From contig JAPYMA010001660.1 in the NCBI GenBank assembly GCA_035041965.1, positions 80,842 through 144,841 of the forward strand: a stretch of DNA of 64,000 nt, given 5' to 3'. Below are positions 1-12,666 of this stretch, in pieces. How positions within the stretch are numbered: position 1 is the first letter of the stretch; every line of letters starts with the position of its first letter. The notes beneath the pieces are model-generated. The model was not told where the DNA came from and made no database searches. It saw only the letters and a list, made by a program, of their open reading frames with translations. The position numbers and the translations under genes are program-made. This stretch comes from Anisakis pegreffii (Eukaryota > Nematoda > Chromadorea > Rhabditida > Anisakidae).

Positions 1-936
1 ATTTAATCCGAAGATCATCCGTATCGCAACAAATGTCATATTCACTCTCCACAAATTCTTTTCAGCTGTTGATCAGTTTATCGTGATTGATTGTCGATCA
101 ACATCAATGAATTTGATGACGGTTCATTTGTGTAATCACATTACTTAGCCGAGAAGCGATTTTAATGCTGAACACAATTCTCGATAGGTTAGCTTTCAAC
201 AAGCTGTGCAAATTTATCAATTTCAAGGAACATTGCTTATCCAGAAGAAATGCATCTGATCTAAAACAAAAACACCCTTGCTTGGTACGCCGATGGCTGT
301 TGATAGCGAATGTGAGATGAGATGAGCACAAGTGATGACTGCTGACTGGATAGTACTATCACTAAATGATAACACTGCAAATGATAGTGATGGGAATTGT
401 TCTAGTACTAGTGCTATCGTACGATTAGAGAAAGCTCTGTTGGTTTTGCGTGTTTGAACTTTATCCGCTAGTAAGATGAAGTATGGATAGAGCGTAGTTC
501 TTTCAGATTTTATATTTATTCATATACGCGTTCATATTTATCTTCGCATTACGCTCACAACTGATTGTTCATTTACTGATGCGATGTAATAGTTACTATA
601 GTTTAATCTGAGCAATAAAATTCCTCGGCAAAAACACACGCGAGTTGTTTTGCGATGCAAAAAACACGCATCTTTGTTTATTGTTTGTGCAATATATCAA
701 TCGTTGCCGTCTGTAACAGATTTTATTTTCGATAATCCATTTATCGCACTTGGCATTAAACGATTTCTTCAAAGCGACTATTGAGCGTTTAGTAAGCGAT
801 TCCGTAAGCGATGATGCCGTAAGATTTACTCATCACTGCTATTTTGTTCATTTACTGTTTTTATTGTTTCAATATGCTGCTGTTGTTCTGATGTTTGCAT
901 TTATTGAAACTTTGCATTTTGATACTATAATTTTTA

Positions 937-1175
937 CTAAAAATGTCAAGGCTACCGTCTCCTCAAGTTTGCCCAGTAACATGTGAATTTTTTTGCAACA
1001 TTCGATCCAGCTGGATCTCTACATTCAGAAAAACATATTTTTTGCTGAGCGATTTTCCTCAGCTGAGGAAATATAGCAATTTTCTTGTTAGATATATTTC
1101 ACGATCAGTTAGCGCAGTCGCGCTCGTCATTCATGCACATTGATCACAATAGAGCAATCAACACGTTAATATAGT
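937..1175 (+). repeat. Dispersed repeat, copy 1 (GATCCAGCTGGATC core)
   Basis: The segment shares long stretches with sequence inside the large palindrome near 62 kb. Common blocks in order are CTCAAGTT...GCCCAGTAACATGTGAATT, TTCGATCCAGCTGGATCT, CATTCAGAAAAA, GCGCAGTCGCGCTC and AGAGCAATCAA. The core GATCCAGCTGGATC is itself a perfect 14-bp palindrome. A more diverged copy lies near 10.9-11.15 kb. I see no coding capacity, terminal inverted repeats or target duplication, so the element class is unknown. Confidence 0.75.
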
Positions 1176-3389
1176 TAATACAATTTCAGAAGAAATGTTT
1201 TGATATTTTCGTCCTTTGATACTAGCCCACTTCGAGTGTTTCCAAGTTCACAATGTTCTCAAAAATATTCAATGCGAGTGAGAACCGTATTGAGTGCTCG
1301 AATTTCTGCAAATCGCGAGGAGGCATACGAGCATTTGTATGGCGATAGAACGTTGATTCAGTTACTGTGGCCACAACTGAGATGTACTACATGACTTCAT
1401 GTAACTAGGTTTCTCAAATACCGAGCATATTTAGGCTCATCAGATTCGCACGTTAGCAACAATGAAATAAAGTCCTTGATGTTGAGATCCTAAGGAAGAA
1501 CAATTTGATTCTACTAGTAAAAAGTAATACTAGGAGTCGTAACAGTTGAAGACGCCGCGACTCATTTCCAAAAAGAAACCTCAAAGAAAAAAAAAAACAA
1601 CTGATGAATGCGTTAAGAACATTGAGCATGCGTTTTAGGCGATTAAAAGTGACAACACCTACAAACGTATGCTCGATTATTTTACACTATGTAGCTATAA
1701 GAGGAACAAAAAATATTGAAGTCCAATAACAGCTGAGTGAGCAGATGGTATTTTGAATTAGTGAGAACGCGAAAAAATGATTGAACAGCAAAAAAACCAA
1801 CTAAAAATACATCGTCAATTAACACAATTTAGTTTTCCGTTTGCTTGTTCAGTCTTTTTGCGGGGTTTCTGTCGAATTTTTTCAGTTAATGCACAGTTTT
1901 CATCGATCATTCATTGATTTATTGCGGCCATTTGTTCACAAGCACACTAAACATGAATAAGAAGAGTTAGCATTATGAATCCTTTCCAGATTTCGTTGAG
2001 CTCTTCACTTTGTCCAGAAAATTATTCGTTGTTTTTATTGGGAAGCCATATCTGCCCCGTGTATCTCAAATGAACTCATTAGCAACTTTCAAAGGTTTCC
2101 TCATGTACTTACAACTATAACGACAAAAATTCATATTGTCCCGTCCATTTATATTCATTCCATAGGAAACCAACGATTTTCGATTATTTTAATGTATTCT
2201 TAGTTCCTTCATATACCCAAGGAAAAAATATTGCAGTGGAAAACGTTATTTGAGATTTCTATCAATCAACCACATCAGATTCGGCTTTTCTCAAGATTAA
2301 TAATTCTGTGAAATTATAGCAGCTTCACACTGATTATAGCTTTCAAAAAATATTGTATCACGAATGAACCTATAAGATTGGGAAAGGTTTTATGATCATC
2401 TTGAAACTTTCTTCGTAAGCCTTTTTTAAGCATCCATCAAAATATTGGAAGCTTAACCTGAATTGGTTATATGATGAATGCTTATGTGATGAATATTGAA
2501 TATTTTTCCCTCAGTCGTTTGATAGCGCCATCTTGTGTTGGTGCAAGAAAAAACATTAACATGTTTATCACAGCTAGTAAGAGTAAAAAATGCCATTTTC
2601 TTATTATTTCACCTATAAATGTGCCTTGCTTATCATCTCAGTGATTGCTTTTTGCTGATATGGATGAGAAATATCAACAAAATGCAACAATACTTATCAA
2701 ATCACGTGGGTGAACTCATGATTTCACGGGTTGATCATGTCTCTAACTCACCTATTTCTTTCCAATGCCCGACATTTGAGTGCTTTCGAAAGGTATACTT
2801 ACTTGTTGGTCTCTAATGTACGCAAAGGAAGGAAATTTGCTCATAGCTGATGGTGCTATTTGATCTTTTATGATTGCTAAATATAGTAGTCAGACTAAAA
2901 TTGATAACGAAACAATTACTTCCACTATTATTTCTAATAATTACTTCTAAACAATTACTCCTAATACTGAATAGTAAACTAAAGCAATTAAGAAACAATT
3001 ACTCCTAATGTTATACTTTGTTGGAAAAAGCGATCATATTAACAAATTAGCACTAAATATAGTTATCATTGGTTTCATTATTTGTTTCACGTAATTTACT
3101 TACGACTCTCAGCTTTTTTTGCGTTTTGAAACGCTCAACTACGTTCACATTCTTTCTAACGCGCATTTGTTTGATTTCTACAATCGGTTGCACGAAAAGA
3201 CTTGTTTTTAATCGTGCGAGTGCGTGATAGCAGTTAAATTTGCATTCGTTATTGTAGTTTTCAGATTATTAATAGTGCTTCAAGTCAACTGATAAACTTT
3301 GGTACTGAGAAGGACTGCAATGGTGATAAACATTTAATTGTGATCAGTGATTGTGGTGCATATCGTTGATTCACTTCGTTGAGCTCGGT

Positions 3390-3560
3390 TGAATATATCC
3401 TAGAGACACGGTCGCTAGCATCAAGCTGAGAAAGACCGAAATCTCAGTTGAAACGGCGTTTGGCCGGTCACACGACGGTACGGTGGAGTCAGCACACTTG
3501 GGCGCTATCAGATCCATATTGAGGAAGCGAGATTGTGAACGCTCCTCCTCAATAGGTGTG
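3390..3560 (+). other. GC-richer island with a stem-loop, unassigned
   Basis: This stretch is visibly richer in G and C than its flanks and contains a stem-loop. The left arm is at 3518-3529 (ATTGAGGAAGCG) and the right arm at about 3540-3553 (CGCTCCTCCTCAAT), pairing with a two-base bulge. It has no tRNA, 5S, snRNA or spliced-leader RNA motif that I recognise, and no open frame. It could be a small non-coding RNA gene, a SINE-like remnant or a promoter-associated island. Confidence 0.25.
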
Positions 3561-4533
3561 GTTAGTTATTCGTTCATATTTTTTGCAATCAGTATCAGCC
3601 TTAAAAATAGGACAGTATTTTTGAGCATTATTTCAGCAATCTGTCATGCTGCCATCAATTAGTTACGGCTTAGTTTCATCAGGAATTTCTTGTGGGTGAT
3701 CTTTTGAACTGATAAACGTTTAATGCGTTTGAGAGACTCCATCGATCTCCATCTTATTGCCACAAGGACTTTTTACCTGTCAAATCAAGATCTGATAAAA
3801 TGATATTTTCGAATATGTCAATCAAGTAGCACCTGGATACACCTGAGTGTAAAGTATAGGTGGAAATTCTGCATTTTTTCAATTAGACGCCAGTGTGTTT
3901 GGTTGGTTTGTGGCAGCAATGAACCTGCTGCCTGATGCTTTCGTAGAGTGCAGTTTTGTCGTGATAGTAATCCGAAATACCGTAAATAATCCTTGATTAA
4001 TAAGTTTCTACACTCTGCTCTAGTTATTCATCATGCAATCGAAAGTCTCATACGTGTAAACAAGTCTGTTCCATATAATTTTGAACAACTCAACTCTCAA
4101 TTGTCAGAGACAATTACATTGGTTCCTTGGGGACTTCTTTAGGTCGACTCCCTAAAATTGATGACATTTAGTTCGTCAGTGTTGAAATATTCACATTTTA
4201 TGAGAAATATTAGGTAAAATTGCCCATATTGTCGGATCAGTTTGCTTAAGCGTATTGAATAGAGCAGCGATAACAGGAACAAATAGCTCATTAACCATTC
4301 ATACCTAGGAGAACAGTCTGTTTGACTTTAATATTATAGCTGTTAGAATTGTTGAATATCAGCCAGTAAATACTCTCTCCTGATGTACTTAGTATGTTCC
4401 TTGAACATGATTTCCGAAAATAAATTGTGACCCAGAAGGTTGATTTTTTATGATGTTCACATATTGGCGATCAAAGTTGATATGAAAGAATCCTTATTTG
4501 TTGGTGAGTTTGAAGAGCCGAGTCTTGTAAACA

Positions 4534-4634
4534 GTATGGATGGCCGACTAGTCCAATTCAAGTGATTTGAAGGACCGCATATTGGGATTCCTGGCATCGA
4601 AAGTGATGCATGCGTCCGATTAACATTCCGCACA
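4534..4634 (+). pseudogene. Degenerate tRNA-Leu
   Basis: The segment aligns along its whole length with the intact tRNA-Leu 375 bp downstream and has the same 101-nt length. Shared blocks are GGATGGCCGA in the D arm, CTGG-ATCG around the 3' side of the anticodon stem, GATGC-TG-GT-CGA in the T arm, and a TCCG--CA acceptor end. The acceptor stem no longer pairs, and the T loop has lost the TTCGA core. It reads as a decayed tandem copy. Confidence 0.6.
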
Positions 4635-4908
4635 AGAAATATACAACTGATTTATTTAATACTGATTTGACGAATGAAGATCCCACATGACACATCCGAA
4701 AGAGCGTCTAATTTCAACATTACTTCTGCTAGTCTTTTTGAATAATGTGAATTATGCTCTCAACTCCAGATAGTTACTATAATCGCAACTCTATTCATCT
4801 TAATAAGTGTTATAATTAGCATTCGTGTTATCTCTGTAGTAATTAGTAACAAATTTATGTTCACATGATATTCATTGGCAATTTTTGCACAGCAAGCGCT
4901 ATACATGT

Positions 4909-5009
4909 GCACGGATGGCCGAGTGGTCTAAGGCGCCAGACTTAAGTGATGACACATCGAGAGTTCTGGTATCGTAATCGATGCGTGGGTTCGAACCCCA
5001 CTCCGTGCA
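4909..5009 (+). tRNA. tRNA-Leu (anticodon UAA) with intron
   Basis: A full cloverleaf is visible. The acceptor stem GCACGGA pairs with TCCGTGC (5002-5008), with discriminator A at 5009. The anticodon stem CCAGA pairs with TCTGG, and the T loop is the standard GGTTCGAACCCC. The long variable arm (about 4970-4984, TATCGTAATCGATG region) marks a class II tRNA. The anticodon TAA is at 4943-4945. Between positions 37 and 38 lies a 17-nt intron (4947-4963), the usual place for nuclear tRNA introns. Without it the tRNA is 84 nt, normal for leucine. Box A (TGGCCGAGTGG) and box B (GGTTCGAACCC) of the internal RNA polymerase III promoter are intact. Confidence 0.95.
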
Positions 5010-5673
5010 AATCTTTTGTGGTCTCATCCTCATTGTCAGAATACTTCCACCTGCGACGGCCTTCACTTATACTGTTGAATCACCATTCCAAAAATTGCAG
5101 TGACTTCCTCAAAAGCAACGAAAACTGTCATGGAACACGCAGTGATTGAATTTTGATACAATTTCCAGTGACACTTCCACTATTCGTCGATGTGAAGCGA
5201 TCGAGCGATATTGTTGAGTATTCGGTGGTTGGCTGTCTTTCCGGATTCAATAAAACTGCCTACAATTTAAATGAGTGCCCATCTCGTTTTACCTGCTCTT
5301 TCAACTGGATATCATTCATTACGATAACGAAATGCTCATCAATAAGCTATCACTTATTTATTCCTGTTATATTATCAATTTTGTGTTCATGCAACTGGTA
5401 TTCTCAACGCAAACCCGAAGAACAAACCCCGTCCATGACGTTAGTGCAATAACACCACTCACATTATTTCCTACCTGAATTTCTGACAACACACATACTT
5501 CTTCTATGAAATTGTTTCCATGATCGGTAACAGATCAGTGAAATTCAGTAAAACGCTTTTTAAACATGCATAATAGTGATAGCTCCACAAGGCTCTCATG
5601 CTACTGGAAGACTAAATATCATTTGATGCAGTTTTGCAAATCAGAGAGAACATAGTCATTATCTGAAGTTTAG
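5010..5673 (+). other. Unresolved 5' region of the ADAM gene
   Basis: An ADAM signal peptide and prodomain should lie upstream of the furin-site exon that begins at 5674. Possible acceptors exist (AAATTGCAG near 5099, TTTCCAG near 5168), and open stretches follow them, but none shows prodomain motifs or a cysteine switch that I can recognise. The 5' exons may be here or further upstream; I do not assign them. Confidence 0.35.
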
Positions 5674-8600
5674 GACAAATTTGCCTCTGAAGAATCAAGT
5701 ATCGAATTGGTTTCGGGTAGGCATCGACGCGAGTCAGCTGTATGGGGTGAACCTGCACCGGACTACAGCGGTGTAGTACTAGATGGAATGACACGATACG
5801 TGCACGCGTTACTTTTCGTTGATTCTAAAATCGTATGTTATTTCTGGTTTATTTCTAGAGGTTCTTGCATTCGCATGGCTAAACAGATTCCTATGTCTGT
5901 TGCTGGTTTGATCTTATGGATTGATCATTCATTCTGAATACATCTCATTGTGAATTGTGAAATATCAGTTTCAATATCCAGACTTGTGTGAATTCGAAGA
6001 AACATCTATAAAATGCGACTGTACCCTACCAATGAATCCACTCGTTGTTCATTCAATCAAAAACATATTTTCAGACAAGGCATTACAATTTTGATATGCC
6101 GAACATCAAAAAACAAGTCTTGAAAATGATCAAGGAGGCGAACGATGTTAGTTGTTTTCGGTTTGCATCCAAATAAAAAACGCATTGTCGTTACTATCAA
6201 GTCTTATCTTACTATACTATCAAACGTAGTCTTCTCATTGTCAGACTTCTTCGAACATTCAATAATTAGGCGATGATTGCATTTTTATTCAAATGTGTTG
6301 AACACTGCAGCTATTCGATAGACTGAACTTCACTGGTGATAATTATGATTGAAAATTTAGTACTTCTATCAAATCAACCTTCGAGTTATTGTGGTCGATG
6401 TACTGCAAACCCAACGTAGCGATCTCAGTTTATATTCGTTCGAAGATTACCGGAACACGAGGTAGGAACTCATCGTACTTACCATTATCCACTTCCATAT
6501 GCTGGTAATAAATCTTATTCGATCTGAGTTGAACGGTCTTACTTAAAAGTCGCAAGAGAGATGGTTATTGCCCTATTAAAGAGCGTCATTAATCACAGCA
6601 AATGTACTTTAGTATAGCGCTAACTACCTAGATCAATTTCGAATGGAGCTGAAAACGGATTTCGGATATATTGCGCAGTTGAATGGCGTGAGGGAATTAG
6701 AGAATTTCAGGATGGACCGACTGCCTCGTCACGATTTCGCCGCGCTTATTTCCTATCGTTATGCGGGTGGTTTAGCGTTCGTCGGTGGAATGTGTACAGC
6801 TAAAGCGGTTATGTTATGTGGTGTAGGTTATCTATTGTGTCATTGAGATAATCATATGCATGGTGCATCGACTAGCGAAACCAATAATCTTTAGGTTTTC
6901 GTGAGTGATTGCTATCAATGAATTAGTTCTTCAAATGAGCAATGAAATGCTTTTGCAAGATACGTGATACAAATGCGCGCAAAGATACATGCGCTTCGAA
7001 CAGTTCAAGTTAACCTTATCCATCACAGTTCTGTTCTGACGAACAAAACCTGCCACTTGGTAAAAATGGGGTGCAGAACAGAGCAAAACAGGCTGAAACA
7101 TTTCACAGGGTCGAAGAGAATAGAAAGGTTTTGAAACGTTAGGGTACCGGAATTGAACCTAGTAGAACAGTTACAGAGCAGAGCGGGGTAGGACAGAGCA
7201 GCTTACGGAATGTGTGCAATTGGATTATTACTGATCCGGAACAAACAAATTAACAAATAACTTTTCGTTAACTATGAGGAATCTTACAATCATCTTCAAT
7301 TGATCCCGAAAAAGCCATTCGCTGATGTTGGATAGTGGTCAAGTTCAATTTGCAATCAAATCATTCCGCTTGCCGTTTTCAGTTTTATCCACACCATCCA
7401 ACTGCGATGGGCAGTATATTCTTCCACGAAGTAGCACATTTGATTGGAGTACCACATCGGAATGCTAACGAAACAATTGATGTTCCGAATTGTCACTGCA
7501 ATCAAATGCATCCCAATGAGAAACCATCCGGACCGGCAGGCTGTTTAAAAATTCCGTAAGTATTCAGAAATAGAATATTTTCTATGTCATTTAAACAGAT
7601 CTAGCTCGCTACTAACCTCATTTGCAGTAGATCAAAGCTGATCCATTGAACAAACCTAGTTCCTCATTTTCTTAACGGCTCTGTCTATCAGTTGTTGGCG
7701 ATTTCGGTTTTGCTTTTGTTCAATCAAACATCTAATTTGCATATGACACATACTTTTTAATGCTGATCTATAAGAATGACAATAAGTTACTATTCCATGT
7801 GTAGTTTAACATCTACACAAAATGCTCACTTTTATTCACAGCTGTTTGTTCCATTGTCTGTTATTTTAAACTGATTTCCTGACTCAATTTCATTAAAACT
7901 TCTTCTGAGGAAAGAGCATCGTCACAATAATAACATGTTTTCAAACGAAGTGATACTTTCAGTGGCTATGATCATGACTGCACACTGCAACAGATGGCCA
8001 ATTTATTGTATAAGAATCGATGCCTGAGGTCAAGAAAATCGTCGATATTCGATCAAATTTTAGTCGAAAAGTCGCTTCCAATTTGCGGCAACGGCGTCAA
8101 GGAGCAGGATGAAGAATGCGATTGCGGCATTGAAAGATATTGCTTCAATCTGAATTGTAGATCCGAAACATGCACTCAAATCGTTAAAACATGGCAAATG
8201 GTTTGTTTTATGAAGAATTTTGATCAATTTTTATATCTCCTAGATCATTTGGAATCATTTTCAACAGGTTTTTACCAGCAACAATATCGCTGTAACCGTG
8301 GTTGTTGAACAATCCTCCAAACGCATCTACCTCTACTCTCCTGGTTATTTTAAGATGACAAGTTGCCTTCGGAGAACGAAGTTTCCTAATCGTGAGGCTC
8401 AAATAGCTAATCTGGAGTTTTCGACTCGCTCTTCATCATTTGATATCGTGAAGAGTGAAATTCTCGTGCGATTTTCAGTACTTGGCACTAATTGTAATCT
8501 CGCTATTGTTGTTCACAACGTTAACAGTTTACATCTACTATCGTTTTATTCAATCGTGTTCTACATCGATCCCTTCGATGCACTTACCCAAACGATCCTG

Positions 8601-11408
8601 TCCGAAATTTGTTTCGGAACTGCCACATTCCAAGTACATTCGTTGCCTAAGGAAATTGCTTCCTTGTTGCTCTCATCGTAACTATCCGAACTACACGAAT
8701 TCAATGCGTCGAGCTGGTAATTCACTCAGTTCCTCACATTTGATTGCGCAGAAAAGCAAGGTTCGTTCAATATTTCCTGGTTAAAATTCATACGCAATCA
8801 CATGAAATTAAATTCAAAAAATCTCAAAAATGTCTAAAAATTCAATCTCAAATCACACGTCAAATTCTTCCATGCAGTTATCGTTGATGTATGCAATCGC
8901 ATAGGAAATAAACGAAAAAACAAACATGCAAAAACAATTTTCACTTGAGCGTTTTTTTTGCTTTGAATTCGTCCAGTGATTTGAGCGTTCCATTTGCTCA
9001 TGATTATTCTTAATGACTGTCACTCGATTCTGAATAGAAACAAAATGCAAATACTACATTTAACTTTGAGAATTTGCTGATTCCGACAAAACCAACAAAA
9101 AAAAAGAATTTGATGAAAGCGATTTCAGTTAGATGCGAACAGTATCGTCGTTCTAATCGATCCGTGTGATAGCGAGCGACTCGTTCGAAAGCCTACATTC
9201 TCCAGACCCAAGAATCCACCGCCACCACCACCAAATGGCAAATTGAAGTGGGTGACTATCAGATTTCGAGAATCTTACGGAATCTAGCGTTCATAAAACT
9301 GATTAAGAATTGCATCATTTCAATTGACGAATAGATCAAAATGTGAAAACGCTGATGACAGTGAATATTTTGTAAACGTCAACCCACAATCTAAACACAT
9401 TGTGATGTCATGCATCATCGAGTGTAGTCAATGCGATTCGCTGAAACGCATGAAAATTGGGCGAATCTCAGGCTACGCAATCAGAAGCTTGCATGGGATT
9501 GAAGGAGGTTCATGCAATAGTTTACCTGGATTACCTGGATTGGCCAGGCTATCTAACGTTTAGGACGTTGCTGGCCACAATGCTCGTGTTTCCGTGCACA
9601 TTGTTTTAGTCTCAATTTAATCCACCCAGCTGGCTAGACGAGCAGGTTAATCGAACACAGCCGAGTAATCAATTAGTTGCCGTGAATACTTCGCATAATT
9701 AATCGTAGCCAAATATTAATCCAATAAGTAATCATGACTGTTATAAAATAAATATTCCGCCGATCGCTCACAGCGATTGACAAAACAACCACTCGATGTC
9801 CAAGTAACAATAATAATCATGCAGTAGTATCAGCAAGAAATGCTTTATAAGAACCAATTTCGTTTCAGAAGTGCTCCAGCAACGCCAACCACAGAATCCG
9901 CTAAAGTGGAAGCGACATCCAAATCGAACGATACAAGAATCACCAAAAAACCGCCGCCTCCTCCGTTACCCTCAAAACCTCCAAAGTCTTTGTCGTCAAT
10001 AATTGCTGACGCAAATCCTGACCAAGACGTTTACGAGGTTCCAAATAGTGTTCGAATGAGGTATTATATTATTGAATTCTTCGCAACCAACTGTAACTCG
10101 AAGGAATCGGTGACATTTCAGTAAAATAACTGATATAATTGATCTCTCCTCAATTGATCAATAACTGATATAATCGGCTTGAATTTCTCCTCAAACTCAT
10201 CCTAAAAATCTGCTTGGTATTTCATTACGCGTCATTCATGAACTAACCGTTCACTTCAATGGGCCATAATTTATTCTGTACAGCTAGAATACCATGAAAA
10301 ATTAAAATGATCCAGTATAAAAAAGGTTGTCGAGTTTTCGACTTGTTCCTGGTCTACAGCATTCCTCGCTTCCACTTTTCAGTATCAATCAGGTTTCATT
10401 TCCATTCCATTGGACATTTTCCTGATCACGCGCCGTTGAAATTGCAGAACCTCGCTCTCAAACGAACCACTCGAACTGTCCAGTATAAGGCACACGCAAG
10501 TGTCCACGACGAATTATGACAGTATATCGCGTAAATTCGACGATTTCGATGAAGAATCAGATGGCGATTATGACGATAGGGCTGAAGCTGATCAGACAAA
10601 TGCTATACAATACACAAAAATATTGAGTAGAAACGAACGGCTCAACCCGAACAGCGATCAGCAGCATCAAACTCAACAAGAAGGAATTGGTGCGAACGTA
10701 TCACAAGAATCAGGTCAATCATTTTTGATTTTACGGTTTGAAAAAGATTCTGCAGCTAGCGCTTCCATATGAATCCTCTATTTGATCGATGACTGAAAAT
10801 TAGGGAGACCTTCCAGCCATTCTATCAATATAATGGCTGAATGACTGTTAAGCCTGATGGTTTACAATTGTGTTACCAACAACATATGAGCTATTGTACA
10901 CCTTTCGATCCAACAGATTCTCTAGATTCAGAAAAAAACATATATTGTCGTTGGATTTTGCATTGTTGAAGAGATACAGCTATTTTATTAAAGCTATCTC
11001 AGCTAGCGCACTAACACTCATTGATATATCATACACTGATCGCTCCCTATAGATGGATCTACGCGTTACTATAAGAATATCGAAGTAGCCATCTTCAGGA
11101 CAACCGTCTTCTCAGCTTTGCCCAGGAACACCTGAATTTCTGATTCATAATAAGTTGTAACTGTAAAACAGTGTGAAGGAATTTCAGAGAAGAATTCGAG
11201 TAGGCATGTCGTGGGGATATTGAGTGCATTAGCACGCGAGTTTGCACGTGTGAAACGGGAAGAATCGTTTTCGTCGAATGATTCGTCTGAACTGCGACAA
11301 TGCGTTTCTGACGATACCGGTAGCACTGGCCTGAGTGAAGAAGACGATCGACCGAATAGTATCAGCCAAGTTGTGAAACGATTCAACCAAACCAATTCGA
11401 ATGCTTAG
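5674..11408 (+). CDS. ADAM-family transmembrane metalloprotease (5' end missing)
   Basis: Exons that fit by splice site and phase are 5674-5832, 6075-6146, 6361-6461, 6711-6822, 7383-7555, 7963-8200, perhaps 8244-8267, then 8479-8760, 9129-9247, 9869-10060, 10448-10713 and 11188-11408. The first carries a furin-type RHRR site, then TRYVHALLFVDSK, the usual start of a reprolysin domain. Next come HYNFDMPNIKKQV and INLRVIVVDVLQTQ, and the zinc site HEVAHLIGVPH with three His and the catalytic Glu. Disintegrin sequence follows (CGNGVKEQDEECDCG). The cysteine-rich and EGF parts expected of most ADAMs are not visible. The 8479 exon encodes a membrane helix (YLALIVISLLLFTTLTVYIYY). The tail has SH3-ligand runs (NPPPPPPN, KKPPPPPLPSKPPK) and a DVYEVP tyrosine motif. 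AATAAA is at 11489. It probably sheds or adheres to surface proteins; it resembles the meltrin-like or UNC-71/ADM group, but I cannot fix the orthologue. Confidence 0.9.
10860..11155 (+). repeat. Dispersed repeat, diverged copy 2
   Basis: The segment lies in the last intron of the ADAM gene. It shares in order: AACATATGAGC, TTTCGATCCAACAGATTCTCTAGATTCAGAAAAAA, GAGATA-AGC, ATTGATATATCA--ACTGATC, and ACCGTCTTCTCAG-TTT-CCCAGG with the copies near 1 kb and 62 kb. It is the most diverged of the three places. Its final part matches the ACCGTCTTCTCAGGTTTACGCGGAAAC block at the inner edge of the palindrome arms. Confidence 0.6.
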
Positions 11409-11488
11409 CAAAATTTACTGCCATCGTTATCGTTCAGATAATTACGTGTTTCAGACTGTACGGAACCAGCTTTAAGCATTTCCTTTCA

Positions 11489-11494
11489 AATAAA
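11489..11494 (+). promoter_or_regulatory. Poly(A) signal of the ADAM gene
   Basis: AATAAA lies about 80 nt after the TAG stop at 11406-11408, in an AT-rich context typical of a 3' end. The next gene is on the other strand, so this signal most simply serves the ADAM gene. Confidence 0.6.
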
Positions 11495-11499
11495 CGAAC

Positions 11500-12666
11500 A
11501 CTGAAAATGAACTCGAGCATGTTCTGGTAGCTTTTACAGGAGCCCAATTATTCCACAAGATTTTCAAACTTCCCACAATTTAAGCTTCAGGGTTCTACCC
11601 AACACACCGTTCACTTTTACGTCTCCATTTCTGGCTCAATTCAAAAAAAAATCACAACGGAAATTTTGATCACACTCTCAGAATTAGCAAAATAATTAAG
11701 AGATTCTTTGCACTGTTACAAAATCGTTATCGTTAATTTAATCTTTAAATTTTTGTTGATGTTTACTGTTTGTTTTGAAGTTGTTAATATGATATACCTT
11801 CAGTAGGAGTATGCTTTCATTGCGTTCATCAAACAGTTGAACAATACGCCGCATTTCATACTGCTTCTCATTTAAAAAACAACTATCAAAAACGTGCTTG
11901 TAAATAAACTGTTCAAGTTTCATTGTTATTTGTTATTTAAATTATCATTTGAATTATACTTAATAAATCATTTCAATCAAAGATTTTCACATTAGATACA
12001 TTAAGAACTCCGTTGAATAGATGATATAGTTCTTGAAACATTCATAAAGCATAAAGCATAAAACTGTTCATGAAAAGTTTGCCTTAGAAGAATTTCCTAC
12101 AGGAGTGACAAATTCGAACTTGAGGAAGACACAGTAAACACAATAAGGTGAAAATATGCGAGTTAAGTGAATCTCGCGATTAATACTGAATATCGATTCT
12201 ATTTGATAATCATCAAGAGCAATGGAACAGAATATTTGGAAGAGAACATGAACTAGAACTCGTCACATCAACCAGAAATCGCCATTCGAGAACTCAGTAT
12301 GATTTCGAGCGCTTTCACAAAGCTCCTTAGATATGTAATGAAAATTTTGCAATCTAATGTTAATAACTTCAAAGAAGTAACTGAAACTAATGAAAATACT
12401 CTAGAAACGAGGAATCGAATCCTCAGTTTTAAAGGAACGATATTTTCAAAGTATTGGAGTTGTTATGTTTCAAATTCCACTTCTCAATGTGAGCCCATCA
12501 TGAAAGTTTCTGACTGCTGTAGATAGACAGCGTTTCAAAAAGGAAGGATGAAAATACCGGTGGTTAAAACAGTGAATTGTGAATATTACAGATATTCACT
12601 GTGCTTCATTTGCTGCTCCTGTTAAGAGTGTTCATCGTTGGCCATAAGATATGAAACAAGGAAAAA
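11500..12666. other. Intergenic region between convergent genes
   Basis: The stretch separates the 3' end of the ADAM gene (+) from the 3' end of the MADF gene (-). It is AT-rich. The few open frames (under 80 codons) show no motif or clear splice pair. Confidence 0.6.

Larger units (their letters stand above)
1..4533. other. Non-coding stretch with one dispersed repeat copy
   Basis: I see no exon with a recognisable domain here. The open frames are short (under 80 codons), hydrophobic or low in coding character, and carry no convincing donor and acceptor pair. The stretch holds one copy of a dispersed repeat (about 937-1175) and a GC-richer, potentially folded segment (about 3390-3560), both listed separately. 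The remainder is AT-rich DNA. Confidence 0.6.

Noticed and set aside
7070..7210. Repeated AGAGCAG/AACAGAG motifs
   Set aside because: Purine-rich simple sequence within an ADAM intron, without a fixed period.
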